Assembly: GCA_003597955.1 (NCBI GenBank)
Contig: QZJU01000006.1
Location: 1-64,000 of the forward strand
Direction: 5' to 3'
DNA: 64,000 bases
Source: Candidatus Parcubacteria bacterium
GTDB lineage: Bacteria > Patescibacteriota > Patescibacteriia > PEXW01
Below the pieces are notes generated by a model, which saw only the letters and a list, made by a program, of their open reading frames with translations, ran no database searches and was not told where the DNA came from. Below are positions 31,811 to 41,287 of this stretch, piece after piece (the first letter of the stretch is position 1; the number at the start of each line of letters is the position of its first letter). The position numbers and the translations under genes are program-made.

Positions 31811-32230
31811 ATCAAACCTCCTTGTAAAGGATCCTGTTTTTGTTTTTACAAAAAAACCAGCTTTTTACACTTTAGCCTGTTCTAGTTTTTTTGACCAACA
31901 ATCTGCAGCCAAGAAGATTGCACCGAGGAGAAACCAAGAGACGAGCTCCGTGTTGACCTTGGTGCAACCCCCATGCTTGTCGTGGCTGCAGGTAGCTGGC
32001 CGAAATAATCAGGTTTTTTTCAAAAAGTGTTTGGCTGGTTTTCAAGGGCTCAAACCCCCCCTTTTTCAGATTTTCGAACCCTGTAACTTAGCACCGATTG
32101 AATTTTTTGTCAACGCCCCCCACCCCCTCCAGCTAGCGCAATCAGCACAAAACCCTTTAAAAACAGCATAAAAGCTTGTTTTTTTAAGGTTAAATGCTAA
32201 AATTTAAGCCACCTTTAGTTCACAAACATT
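31811..32230. other. gene-free gap with a nested inverted repeat
   Basis: About 420 bases without a gene. CTGCAGCCA (31903-31911) and TGGCTGCAG (31983-31991) form a perfect 9-bp outer stem. Inside, TTGCACCGAGG (31918-31928) pairs with CCTTGGTGCAA (31957-31967), with GGAG/CTCC inside that. It would make a long hairpin on either strand, upstream of the minus-strand gene at 31810. It does not match SRP RNA, 6S RNA or a riboswitch by eye. The remaining right half, up to pepA, shows nothing distinctive. Confidence 0.45.
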
Positions 32231-33724
32231 ATGAAGATTTCCATAAAACCCTTGACCCAAAGCCCCAAAGCCAAAACTTTGGTTTTGGCGGTTTTCCAAA
32301 ATCAAGACCCGCGAAAGCATCCATTTTACAAAAATTTGCCTTTAAGCCTGAAACAAACAATTTCGGCGTATGTTCGAACAAAAGAATTTATGGGCCGGCC
32401 GGACGAAACCAAGGTCATTCCCTACGGCACTCAAGCCCAGACTTTATTGCTGGTCGGCAAAGGCGAGTTTAAAAACTGGTCAGCCCGAACCGCGCGGGTG
32501 ACTTTGCGGCAGATCATTGCCATCGGCAAATTGCACCGACTAAAAGAATTAGCCTTGGTTTTTGAAGATTTTGGAACGAAAGGCTTGTCAGCTCAGGCCC
32601 AAGCCGAACTTATGGCCGAAAGTTTTGAATTGGCGGCTTACGAATATACGGCTTATAAAACCCCCCCGCCCAGCGGCTGGCCGAAAATTCAGCAAGCAGT
32701 AGTCTTTATCCAAAAGCCCGGCTTGAAATTAACCAAAAGCTTTGAAGCCGGAAAACTGATCGGCCAATCAGTGAATGCGGCGCGGGATTTGGCCAACACT
32801 CCGGGCGGCGATATGACGCCGAGAGTTTTGGCCGCAGCCGCCACCAAAGCCGCCAAAGAATTTGGATTTAAATGTTCGGTTTTAAAAAATCAACAACTGC
32901 GCAAGCTCAAGATGGGTGGAATTTTAGGCGTCGCTCGCGGTTCAGATGAGTCGCCGACTTTTAGCGTTTTGGAATATGCGCCAAAAGGCCACGCCAAAGA
33001 CCAACCTTTGGTATTCATCGGCAAGGGCATTACTTTTGACAGCGGCGGTTTGAATGTAAAGCCTGATACGGCCATGTATGAAATGCACATGGACATGTCG
33101 GGCGCGGCCAGCGTAATTGCGGCGATTAGCGCTATTGCCCGGCTGAAAATAGCGGCTCGCGTGATCGGCTTGGTGCCCGCCGCCGAGAACATGTCTGCCG
33201 GCTCGGCTTACCGGCCTAGCGATCAACTGCGCAGCATGTCAGGCAAAACCATTGAAGTGAAGCACACCGACGCCGAGGGTCGGATTATTTTAGCCGACGC
33301 CTTGACCTATGCCAAAAGATTTAAACCCAAAGCCGTGATTGATGTGGCAACCCTGACTGGCGCGGCCGTAGTGGCCTTGGGCCAAAGAGCCGCGGCGATT
33401 TTGACCCCAGACGAATTTTTTGGCCGCAAGATCCACGCCTTAGCTGAAAGTTCAGGCGATTACGCCTGGCCTTTGCCGCTCTGGCCCGAATACGAAACTG
33501 AAGTAAAAGGTATTTTTGGCGATGTGGCAAACATCGGCAACACACGCTTTGGCGGCGCAATCACGGGCGCGGCGTTTCTGTGGCAATTTGCCAAAGATTT
33601 TAAATATTGGGCGCACGTGGATATAGCGCCGACCATGACGAGCATTGAAGGCATGCATTTGGCCAAAGGCGCGACTGGCGCGGGAACGCGCTTGTTGATC
33701 GCTCTGGCCCGGCAACCCAAGTAA
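32231..33724 (+). CDS. pepA: leucyl aminopeptidase, M17 family
   Basis: 497 residues. The N-terminal alpha/beta domain is followed by the catalytic domain with the two-metal site: [15 protein letters not shown] (Lys and Asp ligands), the MHMDMSGAA Asp and the signature [14 protein letters not shown] (NTDAEGR in most members, His for Asn here). It removes N-terminal residues from peptides in the cytoplasm. It is followed at 10 bases by ruvB. Confidence 0.94.
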   Translation: MKISIKPLTQSPKAKTLVLAVFQNQDPRKHPFYKNLPLSLKQTISAYVRTKEFMGRPDETKVIPYGTQAQTLLLVGKGEFKNWSARTARVTLRQIIAIGKLHRLKELALVFEDFGTKGLSAQAQAELMAESFELAAYEYTAYKTPPPSGWPKIQQAVVFIQKPGLKLTKSFEAGKLIGQSVNAARDLANTPGGDMTPRVLAAAATKAAKEFGFKCSVLKNQQLRKLKMGGILGVARGSDESPTFSVLEYAPKGHAKDQPLVFIGKGITFDSGGLNVKPDTAMYEMHMDMSGAASVIAAISAIARLKIAARVIGLVPAAENMSAGSAYRPSDQLRSMSGKTIEVKHTDAEGRIILADALTYAKRFKPKAVIDVATLTGAAVVALGQRAAAILTPDEFFGRKIHALAESSGDYAWPLPLWPEYETEVKGIFGDVANIGNTRFGGAITGAAFLWQFAKDFKYWAHVDIAPTMTSIEGMHLAKGATGAGTRLLIALARQPK

Positions 33725-33734
33725 TAATAATTTT

Positions 33735-34760
33735 ATGCCTAAAACCACAGACATCTTAGCGCCGGTTGAGCAGCCCGATGACCAGATATTCGACATTTCA
33801 TTGCGGCCAAAGAGTTTAGGCGAGTATGTTGGCCAAACGGCGGTGAAAGTAAATTTGCAGATAGCTATTGGCGCGGCCAAACATCGCAAAGAACCCTTAG
33901 AGCATGTTTTGTTGCACGGCAGCCCGGGCCTGGGTAAAACTACTCTCGCCCATATTATTGGCTCGGAATTAAACTCAAGCGTGCGGGTAACTAGCGGTCC
34001 GGCCTTGGAAAGAGCCGGTGATGTGGCGGCGATTTTAACCAACTTGGCCGAAGGCGACATTCTTTTTATCGACGAGGTTCACCGTCTGCCCAGAACCGTG
34101 GAAGAAATTTTATATCCTGCCATGGAAGAATTCGCCATTGATATCGTGGTGGGCAAAGGTCCGTCCGCGCGGACTTTGCGTTTGGATCTGCCCCGGGTGA
34201 CCATTGTCGGCGCAACAACGCGTCTGGCTTTGTTGTCAGCGCCTTTGCGGGATCGGTTTGGCATGACTTTTCACCTGGATTATTACAACGAAGCCGATAT
34301 TGACACGATTTTGGCGCGTTCGGCAAAGATTTTGAAAATCAACCTGGAGCCTGAAGCTAGGAAATTATTAGCCTCGCGCTCACGTCGAACGCCGCGGGTC
34401 GCGAACCGGCTTTTAAAAAGGGTCAGGGATTTTGCGCAAGTGAAATCCGGTGGCGTGGTCAGCGTATCCAGCGCCACCCAAGCCTTGGAGCAATTGGGCA
34501 TTGACGCTTTAGGCCTGGATCCAACGGATCGAAGGGTGTTGACTTGCGTGATCGATCAATTTAACGGCGGGCCGGTCGGACTTTCCACCCTGGGCGCCAC
34601 CACGGGCGAAGACATTCAAACTCTGGAAGACGTGGTCGAGCCGTTCTTGCTGCAAATTGGTTTATTGGTCCGAACGCCTCGAGGTCGAGTGGCCACGCCC
34701 GTAGCCTACCAGCACTTACAGAGAGCCACGCCCGTGGATCTGCAGCAAAGATTGGTTTGA
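33735..34760 (+). CDS. ruvB: Holliday junction branch migration helicase RuvB
   Basis: 341 residues. AAA+ core with Walker [14 protein letters not shown], Walker [13 protein letters not shown], the arginine-finger segment [17 protein letters not shown], and the C-terminal winged helix ending in [15 protein letters not shown]. It drives branch migration with RuvA, which is not in the window. Confidence 0.97.
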   Translation: MPKTTDILAPVEQPDDQIFDISLRPKSLGEYVGQTAVKVNLQIAIGAAKHRKEPLEHVLLHGSPGLGKTTLAHIIGSELNSSVRVTSGPALERAGDVAAILTNLAEGDILFIDEVHRLPRTVEEILYPAMEEFAIDIVVGKGPSARTLRLDLPRVTIVGATTRLALLSAPLRDRFGMTFHLDYYNEADIDTILARSAKILKINLEPEARKLLASRSRRTPRVANRLLKRVRDFAQVKSGGVVSVSSATQALEQLGIDALGLDPTDRRVLTCVIDQFNGGPVGLSTLGATTGEDIQTLEDVVEPFLLQIGLLVRTPRGRVATPVAYQHLQRATPVDLQQRLV

Positions 34761-34834
34761 TTCAACCGGAAAATTTTTACATGGTCGTAAAATTTGTAGA
34801 ATTTTTCCAAACCGGACTACTCTTAACAAAGTGA

Positions 34835-34840
34835 TATACT
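34835..34840 (+). promoter_or_regulatory. -10 box, near-leaderless
   Basis: TATACT ends 10 bases before the ATG at 34851. The -35 region is weak and there is no Shine-Dalgarno. Confidence 0.4.
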
Positions 34841-34850
34841 GACAGTAAGT

Positions 34851-35126
34851 ATGACGCTTTCGCTTTGGTTATTATTGATCCCCTTTGGTTTGGTGTTTGG
34901 TGTCTGGTTAATTTTAAGCGCGGCGGCGGTTTTAAAAATGTTGCGGTTTGGTTTTTTAAGCCGCGCCGCCGTGATCTCGGTTTTTTTGTTTATCAGCTTT
35001 TCGGTTGCGACGATCGTGGTCATCTTTATCTTTTTGCGGCAAGTTGATTGGTCTTCCGGCGTCACCCTGGGTTCGCCGGAAATAAATTTGCCCAATGTCA
35101 ATGATTTAAAAAATCGATTGCCTTAG
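34851..35126 (+). CDS. small two-span membrane protein
   Basis: 91 residues with two membrane segments (about 3-29 and 37-62) and an extracellular-type tail LRQVDWSSGVTLGSPEINLPNVNDLKNRLP. No family is recognised. It lies 13 bases before the PH-domain membrane protein and is probably cotranscribed with it. Confidence 0.55.
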   Translation: MTLSLWLLLIPFGLVFGVWLILSAAAVLKMLRFGFLSRAAVISVFLFISFSVATIVVIFIFLRQVDWSSGVTLGSPEINLPNVNDLKNRLP

Positions 35127-35139
35127 TCATATTTTAGAA

Positions 35140-35757
35140 ATGAAAATCCAGCCGACTATACCCAATATGTTGCCCGGCGAGAAAGTAATTTTAATGCTGC
35201 ACCGCCACGGCTTTATCGCCTTTCGTTTTTTTATGATTTATTTATTTTTCGCTACTCTGCCGGTCATCGGTGTCTGGCTTTTAGCCAATTACACCACGGC
35301 ATTTGCTGATCCGGCTGGATTCGTTTATGCCCTGACCGTTTTGCTTTATGGCGCTTACGCTTTAATTTGGGGCTTGTTATTTTTTATTACCTGGCTGAAT
35401 TATTACCTGGATATTTGGATTGTCACCAACGAAAGGATTATAAACATCGCCCAACAGCGCTTGTTTTACCGGGTGGTTTCCGAACAAAAATTATATCGCG
35501 TGCAGGATGTGACCTGGGAAATGAAAGGGGTAATCGCCAACCTTTTTCGCTTCGGTAATGTGCAAGTTCAGACCGCGGGCGAAGACGACAAATTTGTTTT
35601 TGAACATATTTCCCAGCCCGAAAAAGTCGCCCAGACAATCATGTCCCTGCTGGAATCAATCGAAAAACAGATCGGCCTGGACAAAATGGCCGAAGTCGAA
35701 GGCGATCTCGGCAGCCAGGCGGAAAGCAACCCGTCTGCTGGCGGAACCAAACCGTAA
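35140..35757 (+). CDS. membrane protein with bacterial PH (DUF304-like) domain
   Basis: 205 residues. Two membrane segments (about 29-51 and 68-91) precede the YdbS/YdbT-type PH domain, with DIWIVTNERIINIAQQRLFYRVVSEQKLYRVQDVTWE and FGNVQVQTAGEDDKFVFEHI. Such proteins are membrane-bound and poorly understood. The tail from about 180 is charged and probably disordered. Confidence 0.75.
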   Translation: MKIQPTIPNMLPGEKVILMLHRHGFIAFRFFMIYLFFATLPVIGVWLLANYTTAFADPAGFVYALTVLLYGAYALIWGLLFFITWLNYYLDIWIVTNERIINIAQQRLFYRVVSEQKLYRVQDVTWEMKGVIANLFRFGNVQVQTAGEDDKFVFEHISQPEKVAQTIMSLLESIEKQIGLDKMAEVEGDLGSQAESNPSAGGTKP

Positions 35758-35759
35758 AT

Positions 35760-36119
35760 TTAATTTTTTGAAAGCGCTTGGAATTCCGCTTGGGCTTTTT
35801 TGTGTATCTCGGGAAGCAAAACGCTTAGTTGTTCGGGCGAGCATTTTTCCAGGCATTCAAAAGCATGATAGCCTGGCTGATTATTCGAACCAACTTGGAA
35901 AAAGGGCTTAAGTCCGGCCGAGCTTAAGACTTCTCGGATGGCAAAATTGTAAGCCCGGCATTGAGCCTCGGTTTGGCCCTCATAGGCCACCATGTAATTT
36001 TTATCTACCTGCGGCTCCACAACTTGCAAATTGACCTCAACAAGTTCCGCCGCATTTTCCGTTTGGGTTTCAGACTTTTCGTTTTCTTCGGATTCAAAAT
36101 TTATAAATTCACGTTGCAT
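35760..36119 (-). CDS. hypothetical protein, 119 residues
   Basis: The first 40 residues are acidic and low complexity. The remainder (NYMVAYEGQTEAQCRAYNFAIREVLSSAGLKP) looks like a small alpha/beta domain with two Cys near the end. No family is recognised. It follows the repeat protein at 36124 by 4 bases in the same operon. Confidence 0.55.
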   Translation of the reverse strand: MQREFINFESEENEKSETQTENAAELVEVNLQVVEPQVDKNYMVAYEGQTEAQCRAYNFAIREVLSSAGLKPFFQVGSNNQPGYHAFECLEKCSPEQLSVLLPEIHKKAQAEFQALSKN

Positions 36120-36123
36120 AAAT

Positions 36124-36801
36124 TTAGGTTAGTAATTCCAAGAGGATTTTCAAGCGGCTGGCTTGAGCGGCAAAGGGCCCCCAATAACCCTGTTGGCGCG
36201 CGGATTCCAGGACCACAAACATATTATTCCAATCCGTGTCTGTGAATTTTAAGGTTGACTGGGTTCGGAATTCATCGGTTAAAGCCATGGCCAAGCCAAT
36301 TTTAGCGGCCATATCCCAGTCGCCGTCGGCTTTTTCTTGGTCCAAAGCCCGTAAAACACTCGTCCAATCTTCTTCCGTGACCAGGCCGGGGTGGAAACGG
36401 TCTGAATCCGCACCGCGCAAATGGTGGGCGTGGGAAATAAATAAAGCCCAAGCGTCCCTTTTTCGCAAATCATCCAGCGCATTAAGCAAAGCAGTCCACA
36501 AATCTTCGGGCACGACTAAAATCGAACCGCGAGCTGGGTCGAGTAATTTCAAATGCGAAAGCCGCGCGCCGACCGAAAGCCAGTCTTCAGTTTCCTGGAA
36601 GCGAGAAAGTTCCGCGATCAACGCGTCCCAGTCTGGATCGGTTATTTCAATTTTTCGGTACTTTTCCGGATCCAGCATGGCCAACCGGGAGGCGTGCCAG
36701 GCAAAATCATGCCAGTGTCGGCCGCGCGAGTAATTCGAAAGCTCTTTGACCATGGCTTGCCATTCTTCCTCGCTGATTTGCACATCCTTTGCAAAAGACA
36801 T
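36124..36801 (-). CDS. five-repeat helical protein of unknown function
   Basis: 225 residues built from about five tandem repeats of 45 residues (starts near 8, 51, 95, 140 and 186). Each opens with a short strand plus (E/D)xW or DW, as in ITDPDWDALIAEL, VPEDLWTALLNAL, VTEEDWTSVLRAL and FTDTDWNNMFVVL, and continues into a second helix with a W and an A-rich stretch (WxxxAxxASRLxxLD). This is an alpha-solenoid-like design, so a protein-binding scaffold is likely. It is not an obvious TPR, HEAT or ankyrin. No secretion signal. Confidence 0.6.
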   Translation of the reverse strand: MSFAKDVQISEEEWQAMVKELSNYSRGRHWHDFAWHASRLAMLDPEKYRKIEITDPDWDALIAELSRFQETEDWLSVGARLSHLKLLDPARGSILVVPEDLWTALLNALDDLRKRDAWALFISHAHHLRGADSDRFHPGLVTEEDWTSVLRALDQEKADGDWDMAAKIGLAMALTDEFRTQSTLKFTDTDWNNMFVVLESARQQGYWGPFAAQASRLKILLELLT

Positions 36802-36857
36802 ACCCAGATTATAGCCTGCTTAAGCGCTTTAACAAAACCTGGTCGACTTTTTTAAAA

Positions 36858-38708
36858 TCAGGGATAAGCCTTAATCAGTGTTATGCCGGTGTAGTAATGC
36901 TTCAAAATCCAATCGAATGTCAGGCCCTGATCGCGCGCGTACTTTAAAGCCCCAAAAGCCGACATGCCGACCATGTGGTTGCCGCCCCCGCCCTTGATGT
37001 AGGTAGTCGGATATGGCGGGCTGGTGCAAATGCCCAAAGGATCATTTACGGAAACCAAGTAAGGGAAATAATCCTTGTCGCCGCCCCAGACTTCGTGATA
37101 ACTGTGGCTGCGGCCGTCATTGCAGGAAGAATAAGCGGCGACAATCGTGCCCACCGTATTTTTTTCCGTGATCGCGCTGGGGTGCGTGGCCACCACCCCA
37201 CGGGTCGTTTGAACGGCAGCGACTACATTTGGAACTTTTAATTCGTAAGCGTAGCCTTCATAGACCTGGTCGGTGGAGGAATTGATGTCGTAAAATTCGT
37301 CTGCGTGCTTGGTTTTGCGCAAATTGTGAAAAAGCGCATATGAACGCGCCGCGGTCACCAGGGTTTTTAAAAATTCCGGGGGGCCGCTGTTGCCGCTTTC
37401 GGCCAAGCCGCTCAAATATTGTTCCAGAGGAAGTTCATTAATCACCCAAACTAAACCGGTTGCTGGCGTATGCCGGAACTCTAAGATTCCGCGGAAAAGA
37501 TTGTAAGGCGTCGACCAGCTCGAAACTTTTAAAATCGTATTCGGGTTTTTGCCCGTAAGCCTGACCGGAAGTGAAGATTTAATAACCGTTGAATTATAAG
37601 TCAGCGTATAAACCCCGGCGCTGTATTGGATTTTTGTTTGACCTTGGGCGGGCACTTCCAGCAGAACCGTCCCGACCGTGTCCTGAACCAGGTAAATCTG
37701 GTCGGAGCTAAAAGTGGCAATATCTTTATTTAGAGAGGTTAAGCCCACGCGAATGATTGGTTCGGCCGCAAGCGTCACCACCCCATTTTGGATAACCGCT
37801 GGTTCAGGAATGGCGACGGTTAAACTCAGCAAACCATTAACAGCGCGGGTTAAGCCGGGCGCTATAACCTGAACCTTTTCCGTAAATTCACCATATCGAT
37901 CCGGTGCCTGCAAAGCAAAACGGAAGGTGCCTTTTTGACCGGGTTTGACTTCTTTGGTGGTTAGTCGGCCCAAGATATTTTTACCGTACCAATTTTTATG
38001 GTAGAACTGGCTGGTTCCGGCCAAATCAGCGATAGCTAAGACCACTTCACCCTCGCCCCTTCGCTGCCAAGTTTTCGTCCCCGTGTTTTTAACAGTGAGT
38101 TCAAAAGTCTTGGACTTGCCTTTGGGCATAACATACACAGCCGAAGTTGTCAGCCCGGAATCGATTTGATATTGGCTGGTTTTGGGGCCGTCTACCCTGA
38201 CTAAAATTTTGAAACTTCCGCCGGGCATAAAGTCAACACCCCTTACCGCTAAAGAAAACATTTCCACATATTCCCCAGCTTTTTTCGGAGCCTTGAGTTT
38301 AAATTTTACCTGCACGCTCTCGCCAGCCTTAACATCTTTGTTTAAGCTCGCCGGCCGCACAATCGTCCCCCAAGATTTTTCCTTAAAAACCGTGGCGCGA
38401 TTCACATCCAGACCGGTTTTGGTCATTTTTACGGCATTGAGCGCCACCAAATTGGCGCCCTTAGCTTTCCAGGTTTTGGCGCCGGTATTGTTGAAAATTA
38501 CGCTTAGGTCAATTATTTCACCTGGTTCAGCTTGCAGATAGTAAGAACTACGCACGCCAACCGAAGCCCGGTAATCAGGCTTGGATTTTTTGGTCGCCGC
38601 TTCAGCGCTTTGCGGATTAACTAGTGCAAAAATAAAAGCGCCCACGAGCATGAGTAAGCCAAGCGTGGGAAAGCGAAAAAATTCAAAATTATTTTTAAAA
38701 TTTTTCAT
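36858..38708 (-). CDS. secreted SpoIID/LytB-like protein with Ig-like N-terminal domains
   Basis: About 616 residues from the ATG at 38708. A signal peptide (to about residue 37) precedes two NBR1-like Ig domains, each with NTGxKTW and a W-rich beta sandwich (about 70-170 and 190-290). The C-terminal half is a SpoIID domain: NELPLEQYLSGLAESGN with the candidate catalytic Glu, VTAARSYALFH, SSCNDGRSHSYHEVWGGDKDYFPYLVSV and GGNHMVGMSAFGAL, which replaces the usual GHGVGMSQ. SpoIID proteins are lytic transglycosylases on denuded glycan strands. The altered GHG site makes activity uncertain. Confidence 0.8.
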   Translation of the reverse strand: MKNFKNNFEFFRFPTLGLLMLVGAFIFALVNPQSAEAATKKSKPDYRASVGVRSSYYLQAEPGEIIDLSVIFNNTGAKTWKAKGANLVALNAVKMTKTGLDVNRATVFKEKSWGTIVRPASLNKDVKAGESVQVKFKLKAPKKAGEYVEMFSLAVRGVDFMPGGSFKILVRVDGPKTSQYQIDSGLTTSAVYVMPKGKSKTFELTVKNTGTKTWQRRGEGEVVLAIADLAGTSQFYHKNWYGKNILGRLTTKEVKPGQKGTFRFALQAPDRYGEFTEKVQVIAPGLTRAVNGLLSLTVAIPEPAVIQNGVVTLAAEPIIRVGLTSLNKDIATFSSDQIYLVQDTVGTVLLEVPAQGQTKIQYSAGVYTLTYNSTVIKSSLPVRLTGKNPNTILKVSSWSTPYNLFRGILEFRHTPATGLVWVINELPLEQYLSGLAESGNSGPPEFLKTLVTAARSYALFHNLRKTKHADEFYDINSSTDQVYEGYAYELKVPNVVAAVQTTRGVVATHPSAITEKNTVGTIVAAYSSCNDGRSHSYHEVWGGDKDYFPYLVSVNDPLGICTSPPYPTTYIKGGGGNHMVGMSAFGALKYARDQGLTFDWILKHYYTGITLIKAYP

Positions 38709-38793
38709 CACTGCATTTATTTTATCAAGAATTCGGCCAAAAGTCAATAAAAACAAAACCAATCCACCAAAAAAACGAAATATGTGTTAAGGT

Positions 38794-40236
38794 ATGGGTA
38801 TGTCGTTAACTCGAAAAATCGCCCTGAATTCCGCGGTGCAGATTGTGGGCAAGGTTTTAAGCACCATTCTGGGTTTAATCGTCATTGGCTTAATTACCCG
38901 AGCCTTAGGCACGGAAAAATTCGGGCATTATGCGACCGCTCTGGCATTTGTGCAAGTTTTTGGAATTTTGGTGGATTTTGGTTTGTACATAGTCTTGGTC
39001 AAAAAAATTTCCGAAGACGAAGCCAATGCGCCAGCCTGGATTAATACGGCTTTTACACTGCGGCTTTACACGGCGGTTGGATTTTTAATTCTCGCCCCGC
39101 TCATTGCTTTATTCACGGCCTACCCCGGGGAGGTTAAAAGCGCTGTTGCCATTGCCACGCTTTCGACCCTGGCGATCACGCTTAACCAGGTGTTAACCGG
39201 CATCTTTCAAAAAGCCTTGCGCATGGACAGGGTAGCAATCGCGGAATTACTTGGCCGCGTAGTTTTATTGGGCTTGACGATTTGGGTGGCGAAAGTCCAC
39301 CCAACCGTTAACTGGGTGATGTTAACCGTGGCCGCTGGCTCGGTGGTCAACTTTATTTTCATTTTTGTTTTCAGCCGAAAGTTTGTGAAAATTCGGTTAA
39401 ACTTGGAAAAAGAAAAGGTGAGAATCATTTTAAAGGAAGGCTGGCCTATCGCTTTATCCGTGGTTTTTAATCTTGTATATTTTAAAGCAAACACTTTAAT
39501 CCTGGCCGCAGTCAGGCCCGCCAGCGAAGTGGGCCTGTACGGCGCGGCCAACAAAGTTTTAGAAGTTTTAACCACCTTTCCCGCCATGTTCGCGGGTCTT
39601 TTGACGCCATTGCTGGCCGCCGCCTATGCCGCGAAAGATTTAAACCGATTTAAAACCATCATCCAGAAAGCTTTTGACAACCTTTTGTTGTTGGCCACGC
39701 CTTTGGCTTTGGGTACGGGATTTGTGGCCCACCAAGTAATGTATTTTGTCGGCGGTTCGGAATTCACACCAGCCGCGCCGGTATTAACTATTCTTATGGT
39801 GGCCACGGCCTGCATCTTTTTCGGAAATTTGTTTGCCAATGCTGTGGTGACGGTGAATGCCCAGCGGAAAATGCTTTGGGGTTATGGTTCTGTGGCCGTC
39901 GGGTCGCTGGTAATTTATTTATTAACCATCCCCCGTTTTGGTTTGTACGGCGCTGCGACCACAGCGTTTATAAGCGAATTGACAATTGCCTTGACCGCGG
40001 CGTATTTGGTGTTTCGGGCTACCAACATAAAATTGGAATATAAAATTCTATTCAAAAATCTGCTCGCCTGCCTGCCGATGTTGGGAGCCTTGGCGCTTAC
40101 CCCGAATTTGCATCTGCTTTTTCGGCTGGCTCTCGCCGCCGGCGCTTACTTGGCGGGGCTCTGGCTCTTTAGGATTTTTCCCGTTACCATCATGAAGGAG
40201 ATTTTTTCTCGGATAAACTATGCGCGTCGCGATTGA
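38794..40236 (+). CDS. polysaccharide flippase (MOP/Wzx superfamily)
   Basis: 480 residues with about 14 membrane segments and the fold-typical start LTRKIALNSAVQIVGKVLSTILGLIVIGLITRALG. Members move lipid-linked oligosaccharides across the membrane. An ATG six bases later is also possible. It overlaps the next gene by 17 bases, and with it and the two ligase-type genes makes a surface-glycan export and polymerisation operon. Confidence 0.88.
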   Translation: MGMSLTRKIALNSAVQIVGKVLSTILGLIVIGLITRALGTEKFGHYATALAFVQVFGILVDFGLYIVLVKKISEDEANAPAWINTAFTLRLYTAVGFLILAPLIALFTAYPGEVKSAVAIATLSTLAITLNQVLTGIFQKALRMDRVAIAELLGRVVLLGLTIWVAKVHPTVNWVMLTVAAGSVVNFIFIFVFSRKFVKIRLNLEKEKVRIILKEGWPIALSVVFNLVYFKANTLILAAVRPASEVGLYGAANKVLEVLTTFPAMFAGLLTPLLAAAYAAKDLNRFKTIIQKAFDNLLLLATPLALGTGFVAHQVMYFVGGSEFTPAAPVLTILMVATACIFFGNLFANAVVTVNAQRKMLWGYGSVAVGSLVIYLLTIPRFGLYGAATTAFISELTIALTAAYLVFRATNIKLEYKILFKNLLACLPMLGALALTPNLHLLFRLALAAGAYLAGLWLFRIFPVTIMKEIFSRINYARRD

Positions 40237-41287
40237 TTTGCAAGCTACGGCCGGCCAGCCGACTGGCTTTGGCCGGTATCTCAGTCAAATTTACAGGGCG
40301 CTGAAAAAGGTTGCGCCTGGGGATGTTGAGCTTGTCCAAATCAACTGGGTGAAAAAGAATTTACGCACACCGGCGAGGTTGATCTGGGACCAAGTCGGGC
40401 TGCCTTTTGCCGCCGCCTGGAAGCGGCCGGATGTTTTATTCGTGCCGGCATTCAGCACGCCCATTCTTTGGCCGGGAAAAATGGTGGTGGCTTGCCATGA
40501 TCTAATCGGCCGCCTCTTTCCAGAGAATTTTTCCAGAACAGCCAGGCTATATTGGCACGACATCTTGCCAAAAGCTTTGAAATTTGCGGATCAGGTAATT
40601 ACAATTTCCAATTCCAGCAAAAAAGACATTGTCAGGCTTTTGAAAATTCCAGAATCAAAAGTGAATGTAACGCCGCTGGCTGCCGACCCGATTTTTCAGC
40701 CCAATCAGTCTGAAGCATCCAAAACCCGCATAAAAAGAAGCTATAATTTGCCTCGGCCTTTTTGCCTGGCTGTCGGCACAATCGAGCCCAGAAAAAATTT
40801 GCCCTTTTTGGTTGAGGCTTTTGCGCGTGCCAAAAGGAATGATCATGATTTGGTAATCGTTGGCAAGCGCGGCTGGGATGCCGAAAATTTGGAAATGCAT
40901 ATTCGAAAATTGCATCTGCAAGATCGAGTAAAGATCTTGGCATATGTACCGGAAACGGATTTACCGGTTTTGTACGCCTCGGCCACAGCTCTGCTGTTTC
41001 CGTCTTTGTACGAAGGGTTTGGTTTGCCGATTCTGGAGGCCATGGCGTGCGGCACGCCCGTGGTTGCCAGCACGGCATCCTCAATCCCCGAAGTAGTTGG
41101 CGAGGCTGGACTTTACGCCGACCCCAAAGATCTAAATGCCTGGCAAGAACAAATTTCCAGGATAATCACTGATTCGGTTTTGCAGAGCAAGCTGCGCGTT
41201 GAAGGCTTAAACCGGGCAAGGGGCTATACTTGGGAAAAGACCGCCTTGAGAACTTTGGAAATATTTTATAAAGTAGCCAAGCTATGA
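40220..41287 (+). CDS. GT4 family glycosyltransferase
   Basis: 355 residues, GT-B fold. It opens MRVAIDLQATAGQPTGFGRYL, typical of mannosyl- or rhamnosyl-transferase-like GT4 proteins, and has AVGTIEPRKNLPFLVEAF and the donor site EGFGLPILEAMACGTPVVAS. It probably builds the repeat unit handled by the flippase. It overlaps both neighbours (17 and 4 bases). Confidence 0.9.
   Translation: MRVAIDLQATAGQPTGFGRYLSQIYRALKKVAPGDVELVQINWVKKNLRTPARLIWDQVGLPFAAAWKRPDVLFVPAFSTPILWPGKMVVACHDLIGRLFPENFSRTARLYWHDILPKALKFADQVITISNSSKKDIVRLLKIPESKVNVTPLAADPIFQPNQSEASKTRIKRSYNLPRPFCLAVGTIEPRKNLPFLVEAFARAKRNDHDLVIVGKRGWDAENLEMHIRKLHLQDRVKILAYVPETDLPVLYASATALLFPSLYEGFGLPILEAMACGTPVVASTASSIPEVVGEAGLYADPKDLNAWQEQISRIITDSVLQSKLRVEGLNRARGYTWEKTALRTLEIFYKVAKL

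Noticed and set aside
31811-32230. SRP RNA in the gene-free gap
   Set aside because: CTGCAGCCA and a TAGCTGGC string superficially resemble SRP RNA, but the conserved GGAAG/AGCAGCC asymmetric loop is absent.
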